Part shown: positions 49,311 through 58,745 of the stretch, piece after piece
Numbering within the stretch: position 1 is the first letter of the stretch
Layout: each line of letters starts with the position of its first letter
Made by a program: the position numbers and the translations under genes
The notes under the pieces: generated by a model
What the model saw: the letters and a program-made list of their open reading frames with translations, nothing else
Databases searched by the model: none
Told to the model about the DNA's origin: nothing
Assembly (NCBI GenBank): GCA_902778455.1
Contig: CACYXR010000018.1
Span: 39,638-103,637, forward strand
DNA from: an uncultured Selenomonadaceae bacterium
Lineage (GTDB): Bacteria > Bacillota > Negativicutes > Selenomonadales > Selenomonadaceae
Length of the DNA stretch: 64,000 nt
Direction of reading: 5' to 3'

Positions 49311-51067
49311 GGGGTTGGCGCTCCTATCGTGAGGCTTACGGAATTCAAGCCGAAAATATACTCATATTTGACCTTGAACAATCGGACCAAAAACAATTCA
49401 TTCGGCGACAGATTGCTGTCGCCGCTGTTGATGGGACAAAAGGGTTCCCCCGAGCTTCTGCAGGTAAGGGTAAAGTCGCTCCCGTTGGTACTGACAAGAA
49501 AATCAACGGCGGTATCGGTTCCGCATCGTTCAACGATATACACGCCTATTTCCTCGGCAGCAAGACATATTCTATCGGCGATTCGCGGATCCAAAGAAGC
49601 GCCGGCAAGGTTCTTGCTTACCCGCAGCCCGATTTCCGCCACGTTTTCCAAGGATTTTACGGAATAACTGCAAAGCGCCTTCAGCGGGTACGCCTCATCC
49701 AAAAGCAGCACGGGCGAATATCTTCCGTTTGACGTCTTTACAATCCGTCGATTAACCACGGCGATAAGAACAAGGATCAGCATCATGCTGACCGGGAACG
49801 CGGCAATCAATCCGTACCCGCCGAACCAAAGATACAGTGCGCCGCCCACGACGGGAATGGAAACCACTTTATCCAATACGCCGAGCACTGTGGCATACAT
49901 GCTTCTGTCCAAGGTGTTGTAGATGTCCCGGAGCACCAGAAGAACGCCGCGGAGAGGATAATACAGGACGTATACAGGCATCAGTTGGCCAATCAATTCC
50001 AACACAGCCGGATCGTGAATGTTGAATACGGCGGCGACGCCGTGAGAAAACGCGGCAAAAACTATGGACAACACAGAGCAAACCAGTACGATCATCAGGG
50101 TGACGCGCTTGCTCAAGCTGCGGATCCCGTAATAGTCCCCTTCTCCCTTCAGCATGGCGGCAAAAGAGGCGTTGTTGTCCACGATCCCCGTCAGCGCAAT
50201 GGAAATAACGGAATCCAGCTGGGCAAACAGGGACATGACCACAACGCCGTTCAAACCGAATGCCTGGTTCATGAAATAATTGCAGAAAATCGTCGTTGCC
50301 AGGTATCCCGCCTGCACGCTCCCGGACGGCAACCCTTTCAGCACGATCTCCTTCACGCTCTGGTGCATATTCCGGAGTTTGCACAGCGTCAAAGATATTT
50401 TGCCGAAGCGCCAGATGAAGAGCATGACGATAAAAACAAGAATATAGGAAACCAGCGTAGCCAACGCTGCGCCTTCACAGCCCATACCGAAGTCCCGGAT
50501 AAAGACGACGTCCAGCATCAGGTTCAATACATTGGCCGAAACGACAAGCCCCATGGAGAGGAACGGCTTTCCAACGACGGGAAGGAAATAGGTGACGTGC
50601 ATCAGAAGGACGCCCACGGGAACAAAAAAACGCAGCACACATATATAGGCGTCAAATTGCGTCCTCAATTCTTCAGGGCAGCCGAAAAGCCTCCCAAGGA
50701 CGGGATGAGAAACCGTCAGCAACGCAAGAAGCAGTATCCCCGAAAGCAAAGACAGGACAGTCGAGGCCGTAAAATATCGATCGGCTTTTGTCTTGTCCTT
50801 CCTTCCCAAACATTCCGCAAACAAAAGCGAGCCGCCAAGTCCCGCGATGGTGTAAATCAATGAGACCATAAAAACGACGGGCGTCCCGAGATTGACGATG
50901 GCAAAAGCGTCCGAACTGAGCAAATGAGAAACGACCATGCTGTCCGCAAATTCGCTCAGTGAAATCCCCACAGCGGACAACATCGCGGGAACCATGAAGT
51001 GCATGTATTTTTTGTTCAGGACAAATCCCGTTCTTTTGTATTTTATATCGTTATTCTCAGCTTCCAT
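49307..51067 (-). CDS. MATE-family exporter fused to a HATPase (RsbW-like) domain
   Basis: 586 residues from ATG at 51067 (GGGAT upstream; a TTG two codons earlier is possible). Residues about 20-440 form a MATE transporter with 12 hydrophobic segments (MVPAMLSAVGISLSEFADSM; GLGGSLLFAECLGRKDKTKA; second half LPSGSVQAGYLATTIFCNYF). Residues about 455-586 resemble a serine-kinase/anti-sigma HATPase fold (RICLAAEEIGVYIVERCGTD as N-box helix; LSPNELFLVRLFKVKYEYIF near the end), but the G-boxes are degenerate. Fusion of a drug/metabolite exporter to such a domain is unusual. Coupled to the ATP-grasp gene. Confidence 0.85.
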   Translation of the reverse strand: MEAENNDIKYKRTGFVLNKKYMHFMVPAMLSAVGISLSEFADSMVVSHLLSSDAFAIVNLGTPVVFMVSLIYTIAGLGGSLLFAECLGRKDKTKADRYFTASTVLSLLSGILLLALLTVSHPVLGRLFGCPEELRTQFDAYICVLRFFVPVGVLLMHVTYFLPVVGKPFLSMGLVVSANVLNLMLDVVFIRDFGMGCEGAALATLVSYILVFIVMLFIWRFGKISLTLCKLRNMHQSVKEIVLKGLPSGSVQAGYLATTIFCNYFMNQAFGLNGVVVMSLFAQLDSVISIALTGIVDNNASFAAMLKGEGDYYGIRSLSKRVTLMIVLVCSVLSIVFAAFSHGVAAVFNIHDPAVLELIGQLMPVYVLYYPLRGVLLVLRDIYNTLDRSMYATVLGVLDKVVSIPVVGGALYLWFGGYGLIAAFPVSMMLILVLIAVVNRRIVKTSNGRYSPVLLLDEAYPLKALCSYSVKSLENVAEIGLRVSKNLAGASLDPRIADRICLAAEEIGVYIVERCGTDTAVDFLVSTNGSDFTLTCRSSGEPFCPINSGDSNLSPNELFLVRLFKVKYEYIFGLNSVSLTIGAPTP

Positions 51068-51116
51068 AATCAATCCCTGGTAAACAATTTATGGCTCCGG
51101 ACATTAAAGAAGTACC

Positions 51117-51184
51117 AAACAAATCCCTTCGTCAAACAGTCCGCTGGACTATTTCGCGGAGAGACTTATTCGGTGATTCCTCAA
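51117..51184 (-). mobile_element. Partial MITE-like element
   Basis: Minus strand reads TTGAGGAATCACCGAATAAG, then CTCCGCGAAATAGTCCAGCG, a diverged and truncated copy of the terminal end seen at 63847 and 15514. Confidence 0.55.
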
Positions 51185-51217
51185 GGCACCCGTTATCCCT
51201 GATAAGAATTGGATCCC

Positions 51218-52003
51218 TCACCTTTTCGGATACGCGGCGATCCACGGTTGTTTCCGCTGATCCTTCGGCAGCATGGAGTGGTCGAACCACATCGCGAAGA
51301 ATCGCTGGGCGTTGTTTACGACATAGCCGTCCTGCGAGTGATCCGAGACGTCGTAGGGATCCATCATGATCAGCGTATCGTCGAGGGATGATTCCGTCCC
51401 AATCGTATCATAGCCGATAATGACGCGCCAATGGCCTCCCCATTCCACGTTTTCCACCATGACGGGAATCCCCCGACGCAGACGGTTCTCGACGAATTTT
51501 TGAAAATCCGCGTACGTCCCGAAAGCGGGGCTTGTCAAGCTGCTTTCCACCGTCCAGCCGAGCCGCTCAAAAAACTTCACCATGTTCGCGGGATTTGTGC
51601 CGATGGGATACCCCTTCGTTTTCATCTCTGTCGCAAGGCTCATCTCATCAAAATCGCGGTTCCCGTAATAATAGAGGACGGTAAGCGCCGCCGCCGGGCC
51701 GCAGGTGTATTCCTTTGTCTGTTGGTAAGTTGGATAATGGGAGAGCATCACCCTGTCCGGCGACGAACCCAGCTCATAAAAATCCGGGCAGACAAAGTAG
51801 CTCGACGCCGAATGATTGATCTCTTTGGGCGCGGAGGACGCCCCCTCCGACGAAGTGTCCATTCCGGCGGGATAAGGAATCACACGGACATGATGGTCGT
51901 TTGCTTCGGACGCCGTTTCCGACGAAAGCATCGTGCCGAACGCGGGCGACGCGCATATCGAAAGCGCCCAGAAAAGGCAGATTGCTAAAGATGTTTTTTT
52001 CAT
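51218..52003 (-). CDS. Secreted C39-like cysteine peptidase
   Basis: 261 residues from ATG at 52003 with GGAGG seven bases upstream. Signal peptide MKKTSLAICLFWALSICASP. The catalytic region contains QTKEYTCGPAAALTVLYYYG (Cys), GGHWRVIIGYDTIG (His) and IMMDPYDVSD (Asp), the peptidase C39-like 2 pattern. Unlike RiPP exporters it has no ABC or membrane domain, so it is a free extracytoplasmic enzyme or inactive homologue. It lies upstream of the MATE gene on the same strand, separated by a partial MITE. Confidence 0.85.
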   Translation of the reverse strand: MKKTSLAICLFWALSICASPAFGTMLSSETASEANDHHVRVIPYPAGMDTSSEGASSAPKEINHSASSYFVCPDFYELGSSPDRVMLSHYPTYQQTKEYTCGPAAALTVLYYYGNRDFDEMSLATEMKTKGYPIGTNPANMVKFFERLGWTVESSLTSPAFGTYADFQKFVENRLRRGIPVMVENVEWGGHWRVIIGYDTIGTESSLDDTLIMMDPYDVSDHSQDGYVVNNAQRFFAMWFDHSMLPKDQRKQPWIAAYPKR

Positions 52004-52388
52004 AATCAAGCCTCCTGTCGTTCCGCGTCCATGCGCTATATCGTGTGCTGCTGTCTCTGTTCAGCTTACCACGAAGCGGGCACCTCGTCCACAAAAATCA
52101 CGCGCGATTTCCCGTCTCCATGATGATATCACATGTATTGTAAAGAAATACGCCCACCGGCAGAGTCAGCATCTCTCTTGGTATTTGGGGATTTGGCTGA
52201 TTCTATTATACCGGGAACAGGTTCTATTTTGTTTTCAAGTTTCCAATTTTTCCTGTTTCTAATCATATTTTTCAGGCAGTTGCAACGGTTTTTCCGGTGG
52301 GAAGTTGCGTAGAAACCTTGTGTTTTTTCGTTGCCTGTGCTATTTTTATCAAGGTTGGTCATAGAGAACAGGACAGGAGAGATGCGAG
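52004..52388. other. Divergent intergenic region
   Basis: 385 bases between divergent genes. TATAAT on the minus strand near 52207 could serve the C39 gene; CTATTTTTAT near 52340 and the AGGAGAG site serve ldcA. No gene seen. Confidence 0.4.
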
Positions 52389-53471
52389 ATGAAAAGGATG
52401 GCGACGCTTGCTGCTTTTGTGGCGGCGTTTTCTTTTTTTGGCGGAGTGACGGCGGAAACGGGCGTCGTGGAGGCGCGGGCGGCGGCCCGACAGACGGCGC
52501 GGCATTCCGAGACGCGTGCCCGCGGCTTTGCGCTTCGTTCCGGGGACTGCATCGGCGTCGTCGCGCCCGCTTCCTGGCTGGAGCGTGAGGAATGGGAAAA
52601 GGGCGTGCGGCTTTTGAAAAAGCGCGGCTATCGCGTGAAGCTCGCGCCGTCCTGCACGGCTGTCAACGGCTTTTTCGCGGGGACGGATTCGGCGAGGGCG
52701 TCGGATCTCAACCGCTTTTTCGCGGACGACGAGGTGAAGGCGATTCTTTGCTTGCGGGGCGGTTACGGTTCGGCGCGCATTTTGGACAAGCTCGATTACG
52801 CGGAGATTGCCCGCCATCCGAAGCTTTTGATTGGATTCAGCGATATCACCGCGCTGCATACCGCCCTGGGGGAAAAAAGCGGGATTGTCACCGTGCACGG
52901 GCCTATGCTCGGCTCGTTGGCCAGCAGCAATTTGACCGCGTACACGGAGCGGGAATTTTTCAGGGGGATTGCGGCCGACGAGCCGCTGGGCGCGCTTCCG
53001 ACACCGAAGGGAGCCCCGATGAAGACCGTCGTCCCCGGTGAGGCGGAAGGCGTCGTGACGGGGGGCAATCTCAGCATCGTGCTTTCTTTGATTGGGACGC
53101 CGTATGAACTGAAGGGCGACGGCGCTCTGCTCTTTTTGGAGGATGTGGGCGTGTCGTCGTACCAGATCGATCGGGCGCTCTATCAACTTTGGCAGTCCGG
53201 ACTGCTCCATCGGGTAAACGGCATTTTGTTCGGGGCGTTCACGGGCGGCGACGACGATCTGGACCCGGGCGATCCCACGACGGCGGAGGTTATCGACTAT
53301 TACGCGCGGCTCGTAGGGAAACCCGTCATCAAAGACGTGCCCGCGGGGCATGTTTCGGACAACGCGTTCCTCCCCTTCGGCGTCCAGGCGACGATGAAGG
53401 CAAATAAGGACGGAACTGCGAGCCTTGTTTTCGACGAAGCGACGGCGCTGCCGCCAAAAGACGCAAAATGA
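52389..53471 (+). CDS. Exported LD-carboxypeptidase (peptidase S66)
   Basis: 360 residues. Signal peptide MKRMATLAAFVAAFSFFGGV. The S66 fold is visible from LRSGDCIGVVAPASWLEREE onward; nucleophile Ser in LLIGFSDITALHTAL, glutamate in LLFLEDVGVSSYQIDRAL, and histidine in KDVPAGHVSDNAFLPFG. Cleaves the terminal D-Ala of murein tetrapeptides (LdcA) or related amide bonds (MccF). The signal peptide places it outside the cytoplasm, unlike the cytoplasmic E. coli LdcA. Its stop overlaps the start of an amidase (ATGA), giving a two-gene murein unit. Confidence 0.9.
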   Translation: MKRMATLAAFVAAFSFFGGVTAETGVVEARAAARQTARHSETRARGFALRSGDCIGVVAPASWLEREEWEKGVRLLKKRGYRVKLAPSCTAVNGFFAGTDSARASDLNRFFADDEVKAILCLRGGYGSARILDKLDYAEIARHPKLLIGFSDITALHTALGEKSGIVTVHGPMLGSLASSNLTAYTEREFFRGIAADEPLGALPTPKGAPMKTVVPGEAEGVVTGGNLSIVLSLIGTPYELKGDGALLFLEDVGVSSYQIDRALYQLWQSGLLHRVNGILFGAFTGGDDDLDPGDPTTAEVIDYYARLVGKPVIKDVPAGHVSDNAFLPFGVQATMKANKDGTASLVFDEATALPPKDAK

Positions 53472-54070
53472 TTTATTATAGGAAGGGGAACCGGCGAGAA
53501 TTTTTGAAAGCGGGCTTTTTTGGTTTTTTGGGTCTTGTGCTGGGCAAAGACCTACTGATCCACGCCGAGGCGGCCTGCTGCGAGCCGATGATTTACAAGC
53601 GCTTTTTGCGGTTTACGGAATACGAGGAACGCAAGGTGACAGAGGTTTTGGTAATCCATCATACGGGGATTCCCGGGGTTGACAAGGATTCCACCGCTGC
53701 CGACATCCATAAATATCACCAGGAAGTCAATGGATGGGCAGGTATCGGCTACCATTACCTGATCCAGAAAAACGGCATGATTGAACAGGGACGGCGCCCA
53801 AACGCGGTCGGCGCTCATGCCTATGAGCATAACAAAACGTCGATTGGGATTTGTCTGGCGGGAAATTTCAACCTCGGCAAGCCCACTGCAGCGCAAATGG
53901 ATTCCGTGAAGGAGCTCTGCGCGTGGCTCTGCCGAAAATACGAGCTGAACCCGACGCGAAAAGGCGTCATTGTCGGACACCAGGATCTCAACGATGACGC
54001 CGACTGCCCCGGCATGCACCTCTACAAACGGCTGCCGGAAATCCGGCAGTTCTGCGAGGACAACAGGTAA
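53468..54070 (+). CDS. Tat-exported N-acetylmuramoyl-L-alanine amidase (Amidase_2/PGRP)
   Basis: 200 residues. The N terminus MIYYRKGNRREFLKAGFFGF has the twin-arginine RRxFLK box and a hydrophobic helix, a likely Tat signal. The amidase domain has VTEVLVIHHTGIPGVDKDST (first Zn His), GYHYLIQKNGMIEQGRRPNA, KTSIGICLAGNF and GHQDLNDDADCPGMHLYKRL (second His and Zn Cys). Cleaves the MurNAc-L-Ala bond. Translationally coupled to the LD-carboxypeptidase gene; probable murein turnover pair in the periplasm. Confidence 0.9.
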   Translation: MIYYRKGNRREFLKAGFFGFLGLVLGKDLLIHAEAACCEPMIYKRFLRFTEYEERKVTEVLVIHHTGIPGVDKDSTAADIHKYHQEVNGWAGIGYHYLIQKNGMIEQGRRPNAVGAHAYEHNKTSIGICLAGNFNLGKPTAAQMDSVKELCAWLCRKYELNPTRKGVIVGHQDLNDDADCPGMHLYKRLPEIRQFCEDNR

Positions 54071-54138
54071 CAGACTGTTATTTTACAAAACAATATGGAG
54101 GTTTTTTCGTGCTTATATTTACAATCTAATGGATAAAA

Positions 54139-55710
54139 TCAGCGTGATTGGGAGTTCAATATCTCTTCCAATTCATTTTTGATAACCGTCACCTGCGGGC
54201 CGTAAACGACCTGTACACCTGCGCCGCTTTGCAAAACTGCGCGGCAGCCGCTTTCCTTCAGAAGCCGTTCGCTTACCTTGCTGCCGTCCTGCACGGTTAC
54301 ACGCAGACGAGTCATGCAGCAGTCAAGCTCCGCGATATTTTCTTTGCCGCCCAAACCGCGAATAATCAAGTCCGCACGTGTCGAGCCTTCCGCAATCTCT
54401 GTGGTTTCTTCATCGTCTTCGCGGCCAAGCGTCTTGAAGTCATATTTCAGAATAAGATACTTGAACGAAAAATAGTATAAAAGGAACCAGGGAACGCCCA
54501 CCATGGGAATATAAATCCAATTTGTCTTATCCGTCCCCTGCAAAACTCCAAACAACACAAGATCGATGCAGCCGCCCGAAAAAGTCTGTCCGACCGTGAT
54601 TTCCAGGATATGGGCAAGCATAAAGGCGCAGCCGTCAAAAAAGGCGTGAAGGACATAAAGCGCCGGCGCCACAAACAGGAAAGAGAATTCAATCGGCTCC
54701 GTTATACCCGTTAAAAATGAAGTCAGACCGGCAGACAGCATCATGCCGCCCACCACGTTCTTCTTTTCCGGTTTCGCCGTGTGATAGATGGCAAGGCAAG
54801 CCCCCAAAAGACCGAACATCATAGTAATGAAACGGCCGGACATAAAGCGGGAAATACCGATATAATACTTCGTGGTATCGGGATCGCCCAGCTGGGCGAA
54901 GAAGATCCGCTGCGTACCTTCAACCAGCTGTCCTTCGATGACTTCCGCACCGCCCAAAGCCGTTGTCCAAAACGGCAGATAGAAAATATGATGCAGACCG
55001 AAAGGACCAAGCATACGCAAGACAAAGCCATAAATCAAAGTGCCGATGTATCCCGTAGACTCTACAAATCCGCCAATGCCGAATATGAGCTGCTGAAGAT
55101 GCGGCCAGACAAAGAACATCGCCATGCCTAAGAAAATAGCCGAGAAGGAAGTTACGATAGGCACAAAGCGAGAGCCGCCAAAAAATCCTAAAAACAACGG
55201 CAATTCAATTTTATTGAAACGATTATGCAGCAAGTATGTCATAATGCCTACGGCCACACCGCCAAAGACGCCGGTTTCAAGCGTCTGGATCCCTAATGCC
55301 ATTCCCTGCCCTGCGCCGACCAGATTATCCTTCGCCAGCGTTCCCGTGATTCTCAACATCGCGTTGATGGTGGAGTTCATGACCAGCAATGCCAGGACTG
55401 CCGATAACCCTGCCGTTCCCTTATCTGACGGAGCCAAACCAACGGCAATGCCAACAGCAAACAGGATGGCCAAATTGGCAAAAATGACGTCTCCCGCCGC
55501 CGCCATAATGGCAAAAACATTTTGCAGCCACTCAATATCCAAAAAAGGATATGCCCTGACGGAATTAGGATTTGACAAAGCGCCGCCAATCCCCAATAAA
55601 ATACCGGCTGCCGGCAATACCGCCAGGGGCAGCATGAAAGATTTGCCAAAGCTTTGCAACTTGGCAAACAGAACACTATCGCTTCTCTGATTTTGTGTAA
55701 ACATATCCAT
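54139..55710 (-). CDS. PTS sugar transporter EIICB (glucose/N-acetylhexosamine family)
   Basis: 523 residues. Residues about 12-430 form the EIIC membrane domain (SFMLPLAVLPAAGILLGIGG; LGPFGLHHIFYLPFWTTALG; FLTGITEPIEFSFLFVAPAL with the GITEPIEF sugar-site motif). A C-terminal EIIB domain (about 445-520) carries the phosphocysteine in ELDCCMTRLRVTV. No EIIA domain, so it must use a separate EIIA. Linked to nanE, which suggests an N-acetylhexosamine such as ManNAc or GlcNAc. It starts 22 bases behind nanE. Confidence 0.9.
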   Translation of the reverse strand: MDMFTQNQRSDSVLFAKLQSFGKSFMLPLAVLPAAGILLGIGGALSNPNSVRAYPFLDIEWLQNVFAIMAAAGDVIFANLAILFAVGIAVGLAPSDKGTAGLSAVLALLVMNSTINAMLRITGTLAKDNLVGAGQGMALGIQTLETGVFGGVAVGIMTYLLHNRFNKIELPLFLGFFGGSRFVPIVTSFSAIFLGMAMFFVWPHLQQLIFGIGGFVESTGYIGTLIYGFVLRMLGPFGLHHIFYLPFWTTALGGAEVIEGQLVEGTQRIFFAQLGDPDTTKYYIGISRFMSGRFITMMFGLLGACLAIYHTAKPEKKNVVGGMMLSAGLTSFLTGITEPIEFSFLFVAPALYVLHAFFDGCAFMLAHILEITVGQTFSGGCIDLVLFGVLQGTDKTNWIYIPMVGVPWFLLYYFSFKYLILKYDFKTLGREDDEETTEIAEGSTRADLIIRGLGGKENIAELDCCMTRLRVTVQDGSKVSERLLKESGCRAVLQSGAGVQVVYGPQVTVIKNELEEILNSQSR

Positions 55711-55731
55711 AAAATAATCTCTCTTATATCT

Positions 55732-56400
55732 TTATAGTCTTTGCGCAAATTTTGCCGTGATAAGCTGCGGCCTGGTAATCGCTGACCCCACGATCGGCGC
55801 GTAAGCTCCCGCAGACATTACGCGACTAATATCTGCGGGTACATTGATGCGTCCTTCCGCAAACACCGGAACAGAAAGTTCTTTACTGAGTCTGGCGACC
55901 AATTCTGTATCGGGCCCTTCAAGCTGCGGCGAATAAGGCGTATACCCCGACAATGTGGTTGATACTGCGTCGGCTCCCATCTTTACCGCCGCGACGCCTT
56001 CATCATACGTGGAAATATCCGCCAATACCAACCGACCGGCTTCGTGAATATGCGTCAACAGATCTTCCGCCTTTTCATCCGCAGGGCGACGGCGATGCGT
56101 CATATCGAGAGCAATCATCTCGCATTCGGTTGTAAGCAGCGCCTCCACTTCCGCCGCTGTAGGCGTAATGTAAATCGGCGAATCCTCATAATTGCGCTTT
56201 ATAAGACCGATAACGGGCAAGCCCGTTATCTTTTTTATTTCCCGGATATCATCGACGCCCTGCGCCCGTATGGCGCAGGCGCCGCCTTCTTTTGCCGCCA
56301 ACGCCATACGCCCCATGATAAAAGAACTGCAGAGCGGCTCATCGGGCAAGGCCTGACATGACACAATCAACTTTCCTTTGACCGCAGAAAAGAAATCCAT
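55732..56400 (-). CDS. nanE: N-acetylmannosamine-6-phosphate 2-epimerase
   Basis: 222 residues from ATG at 56400 (AAAGGGGGAA upstream). A TIM-barrel with LIVSCQALPDEPLCSSFIMG, VDDIREIKKITGLPVIGLIK, EMIALDMTHRRRP, LVLADISTYDEG and the phosphate loop PVFAEGRINVPADISRVMSA/GAYAPIVGSAITRP. Interconverts ManNAc-6-P and GlcNAc-6-P in sialic acid and amino sugar catabolism. With the PTS gene behind it, ManNAc uptake and entry to GlcNAc-6-P is a consistent reading; nanA and nagAB are not in the window. Confidence 0.93.
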   Translation of the reverse strand: MDFFSAVKGKLIVSCQALPDEPLCSSFIMGRMALAAKEGGACAIRAQGVDDIREIKKITGLPVIGLIKRNYEDSPIYITPTAAEVEALLTTECEMIALDMTHRRRPADEKAEDLLTHIHEAGRLVLADISTYDEGVAAVKMGADAVSTTLSGYTPYSPQLEGPDTELVARLSKELSVPVFAEGRINVPADISRVMSAGAYAPIVGSAITRPQLITAKFAQRL

Positions 56401-56417
56401 AAAAATTCCCCCTTTGC

Positions 56418-56579
56418 TTAGGAACTGTTCAAAAATAAATTTTATTTCTCGCTTGTCTAAATTTCCCTGTGCGTCGTTGTCGTCAGTCGGCGTAGCCCCG
56501 CTACGCCTCCTTCCTCCGCCTCGCGCAGAAAAATTTATCCTGCGCGATAACTTAAAATTTATTTCTTTACAGTTCCTTA
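56418..56579. mobile_element. MITE-like element between nanE and the HyuA-like gene
   Basis: 162 bp with terminal inverted repeats AGGAACTGT-(3)-AAAATAAATTTTA on the left and TAAAATTTATTTC...ACAGTTCCTTA on the right. The inner palindrome GGCGTAGCCCCGCTACGCC is like GACGTAGCGATGCTACG of the other family, so the elements share a core. Non-coding. Confidence 0.75.
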
Positions 56580-56584
56580 CCAAT

Positions 56585-58726
56585 TCATCGCACCGCCAAC
56601 AGGATGATTTTTTCATCCGCGGGAAGAATGTCGAATTCCGCTTCCAGGACGGAAATGATTTGCTCTCTTGCCGTAAGGCCCGACAAATCCAGCTGTTTCT
56701 CGCCGTAATACGCATAAAGCGGCGGAAGTTCCTCGCCTATCGTACCATAAGCGGCTGTTTCTTCAAAGAGCGTGTCGATATCCTCCTTCAGCTTATGCTT
56801 GTTTGTTATGACCGCCCCCAGGCCTTCCCGCTGCAAGGTCACTACGCCGTTTCTGTCGATGACCCGCACCATGCACTTTTTTGACGGGAAAATACCCCAA
56901 AATTTGCTTTTGACCATCCCCTCAAAAACGTGCCATTTCCCCACTGCCGCTGCTTCCGTGACTTCCTCTGCAGGCAGGCGCATGCTCTTGGCGGCTGTTT
57001 CTTTCAGCTCCTCCGCAGAAACTTTCCCCACTCCTATGCTGTCTTTTTTCAGCTCCGTGGCGCCCGTTGCCGTCGCCCTCAGGATATTGGTTTTCTTATC
57101 GTACTCGATGGCGATCTCTACGGTAGCTTCCTGGGCGCCGGATTTCATGACCTGCTCCAGGGCCTCGTGGCGGATGGATTTCATATCGCTGTCCGTGGGG
57201 TTTACCACCGTGCGTTCCACCACTTCCCGCACCATGGCCATGGCGACTCCGATGGTGGAAATAATCGGTGCATTTTTAACGATCTTCCACTGGACTTTTT
57301 TCATGTTCCCCAGATAGGGTACCACGACGCCGGCGCTGCCGCCGCCTCCCGCCAGGCACAAAAGCTCCGGCGAGAGTTTGTATTCGGTGATCAAGCGGCT
57401 GACAATTTCCCAGATTTTTTCCGAGCCTATATCCATTGCCTGTTTGGCCGCCTCTTCCGCACTTACCCCTATGGCGTCGCCCAGGACTTGCCAGGCAATG
57501 CGGGCATTCTCCATATCTTTTGCGTAAGCGTAGTCGCCTTCGGGGACGCTCCTTAAAAGATTCGCCGCCCCGGCAAGAGTCAAAGAAACCTTCCTGCCGT
57601 CACTTCCCCCTACCACGGCAAAAGCCGGCTCATCGTCCTTTAAGGGGGCAATGAGTTCCAGCCGGGGATTTTCCAGCTTTTCCGAGAAAATTTCGTAGGG
57701 AAGCCCGGCAATATGGGCACTTCGAGGCCCCACATCCGTTATCTTCCCGTTTTCAACGCGAATCATGCTGCCCCCCGCCACGCCAAGGGTTCTGACATCG
57801 AGAGAAGACAAATAGGTTTTATGCCCGCCGATTTCGCCATAGCGCACCATAACCCTGCCGTCCTTGACCACGGAAATATCCGTGGAAGTGCCTCCCGCTT
57901 CCAGGAAGATGCCGTCGGAAAGCCTTTCATACATCAATACGCCCGCAACGCCGGCGGCAAGCCCGGAAAGCATGGTCAATATCGGACGGCGGCGCACCTC
58001 GTCCACAGTCATGACGCCGCCGTCGCAGCGCATAATCATCAAAGGATTCGTGATTCCTGCCCGCTTGACGCAGGCTTCCGTCATGTTGGCCGTTTCCATC
58101 ATGCGGGGAATCAGACTGCCGTTTACCACCGCCGTGCGGGTGCGCACTTTCAGCCCGTACAGTTTGGAGACTTCGTGCCCGCCTGTGGCGTACAGTCCCA
58201 TTTCCCTGGCCATATTCACAACGAAGGCTTCGTTTTCCGGATCGTCCACGCCGTAGGCTTCGGTAGCTACAATGACCTCGGCCCCCCCGGCCTGCAGTTC
58301 CTTTATCTTTGCTTCCACTTCCCCGGCGTCGGCTTTTGCATCCGCTGTTTCCAGGAATGTGAAGACGGTTTTCAGCTCCTTGCCCAAGGCCAGGGGAATA
58401 TTGCCGATATTGCTGATTTTTTCTGCCCGTCCGGCCTCTATGCCGCTGCCCATGCCCAAGATTCCCGTGACAGCCACATCGCCTTCCAGCAGGGCATTCG
58501 TTGCCTGCGTTGTGCCATGGGCGATAAACACCACTTCCTCCGGCTTGATGCCGTTATGCTCCATGATGTTCTGCAAAACACGGACAATCCCCTCGGCCAC
58601 GCCCTCTTTTGAATCGTGGGTAGTTGGGATTTTTTCCTTCGCTATGATCTCATAGGTCTCATTGTCAATGGCGACAGCATCGGTAAAGGTGCCGCCCACA
58701 TCAATGCCAATCCGCACTTGGCGCAT
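56585..58726 (-). CDS. Hydantoinase/oxoprolinase A-type (HyuA) ATP-dependent enzyme
   Basis: 713 residues. The N-terminal ASKHA-like motif is RIGIDVGGTFTDAVAIDNET; then FIAHGTTQATNALLEGDVAV, MRCDGGVMTVDEVRRRPILT, FLEAGGTSTDISVVKDGRVM, LCLAGGGGSAGVVVPYLGNM, all Hydant_A_N/Hydantoinase_A family blocks. These enzymes use ATP to open cyclic amides or activate ketones, generally with a HyuB partner. No hyuB is adjacent; instead a multi-pass transporter precedes it. The substrate is unknown; the pair may import and process a carboxylate or cyclic amide. Confidence 0.88.
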   Translation of the reverse strand: MRQVRIGIDVGGTFTDAVAIDNETYEIIAKEKIPTTHDSKEGVAEGIVRVLQNIMEHNGIKPEEVVFIAHGTTQATNALLEGDVAVTGILGMGSGIEAGRAEKISNIGNIPLALGKELKTVFTFLETADAKADAGEVEAKIKELQAGGAEVIVATEAYGVDDPENEAFVVNMAREMGLYATGGHEVSKLYGLKVRTRTAVVNGSLIPRMMETANMTEACVKRAGITNPLMIMRCDGGVMTVDEVRRRPILTMLSGLAAGVAGVLMYERLSDGIFLEAGGTSTDISVVKDGRVMVRYGEIGGHKTYLSSLDVRTLGVAGGSMIRVENGKITDVGPRSAHIAGLPYEIFSEKLENPRLELIAPLKDDEPAFAVVGGSDGRKVSLTLAGAANLLRSVPEGDYAYAKDMENARIAWQVLGDAIGVSAEEAAKQAMDIGSEKIWEIVSRLITEYKLSPELLCLAGGGGSAGVVVPYLGNMKKVQWKIVKNAPIISTIGVAMAMVREVVERTVVNPTDSDMKSIRHEALEQVMKSGAQEATVEIAIEYDKKTNILRATATGATELKKDSIGVGKVSAEELKETAAKSMRLPAEEVTEAAAVGKWHVFEGMVKSKFWGIFPSKKCMVRVIDRNGVVTLQREGLGAVITNKHKLKEDIDTLFEETAAYGTIGEELPPLYAYYGEKQLDLSGLTAREQIISVLEAEFDILPADEKIILLAVR

Positions 58727-58745
58727 AGTTTCACCCCCTTGCCGA

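Noticed and set aside
42832..52003. One RiPP gene cluster of Nif11 peptide, ATP-grasp, MATE and C39 peptidase
   Set aside because: The precursor and the ATP-grasp gene are about 5 kb apart, with unrelated genes and terminators between. The C39-like protein lacks an ABC exporter, and the core lacks typical graspetide acceptor spacing. Kept as separate findings.
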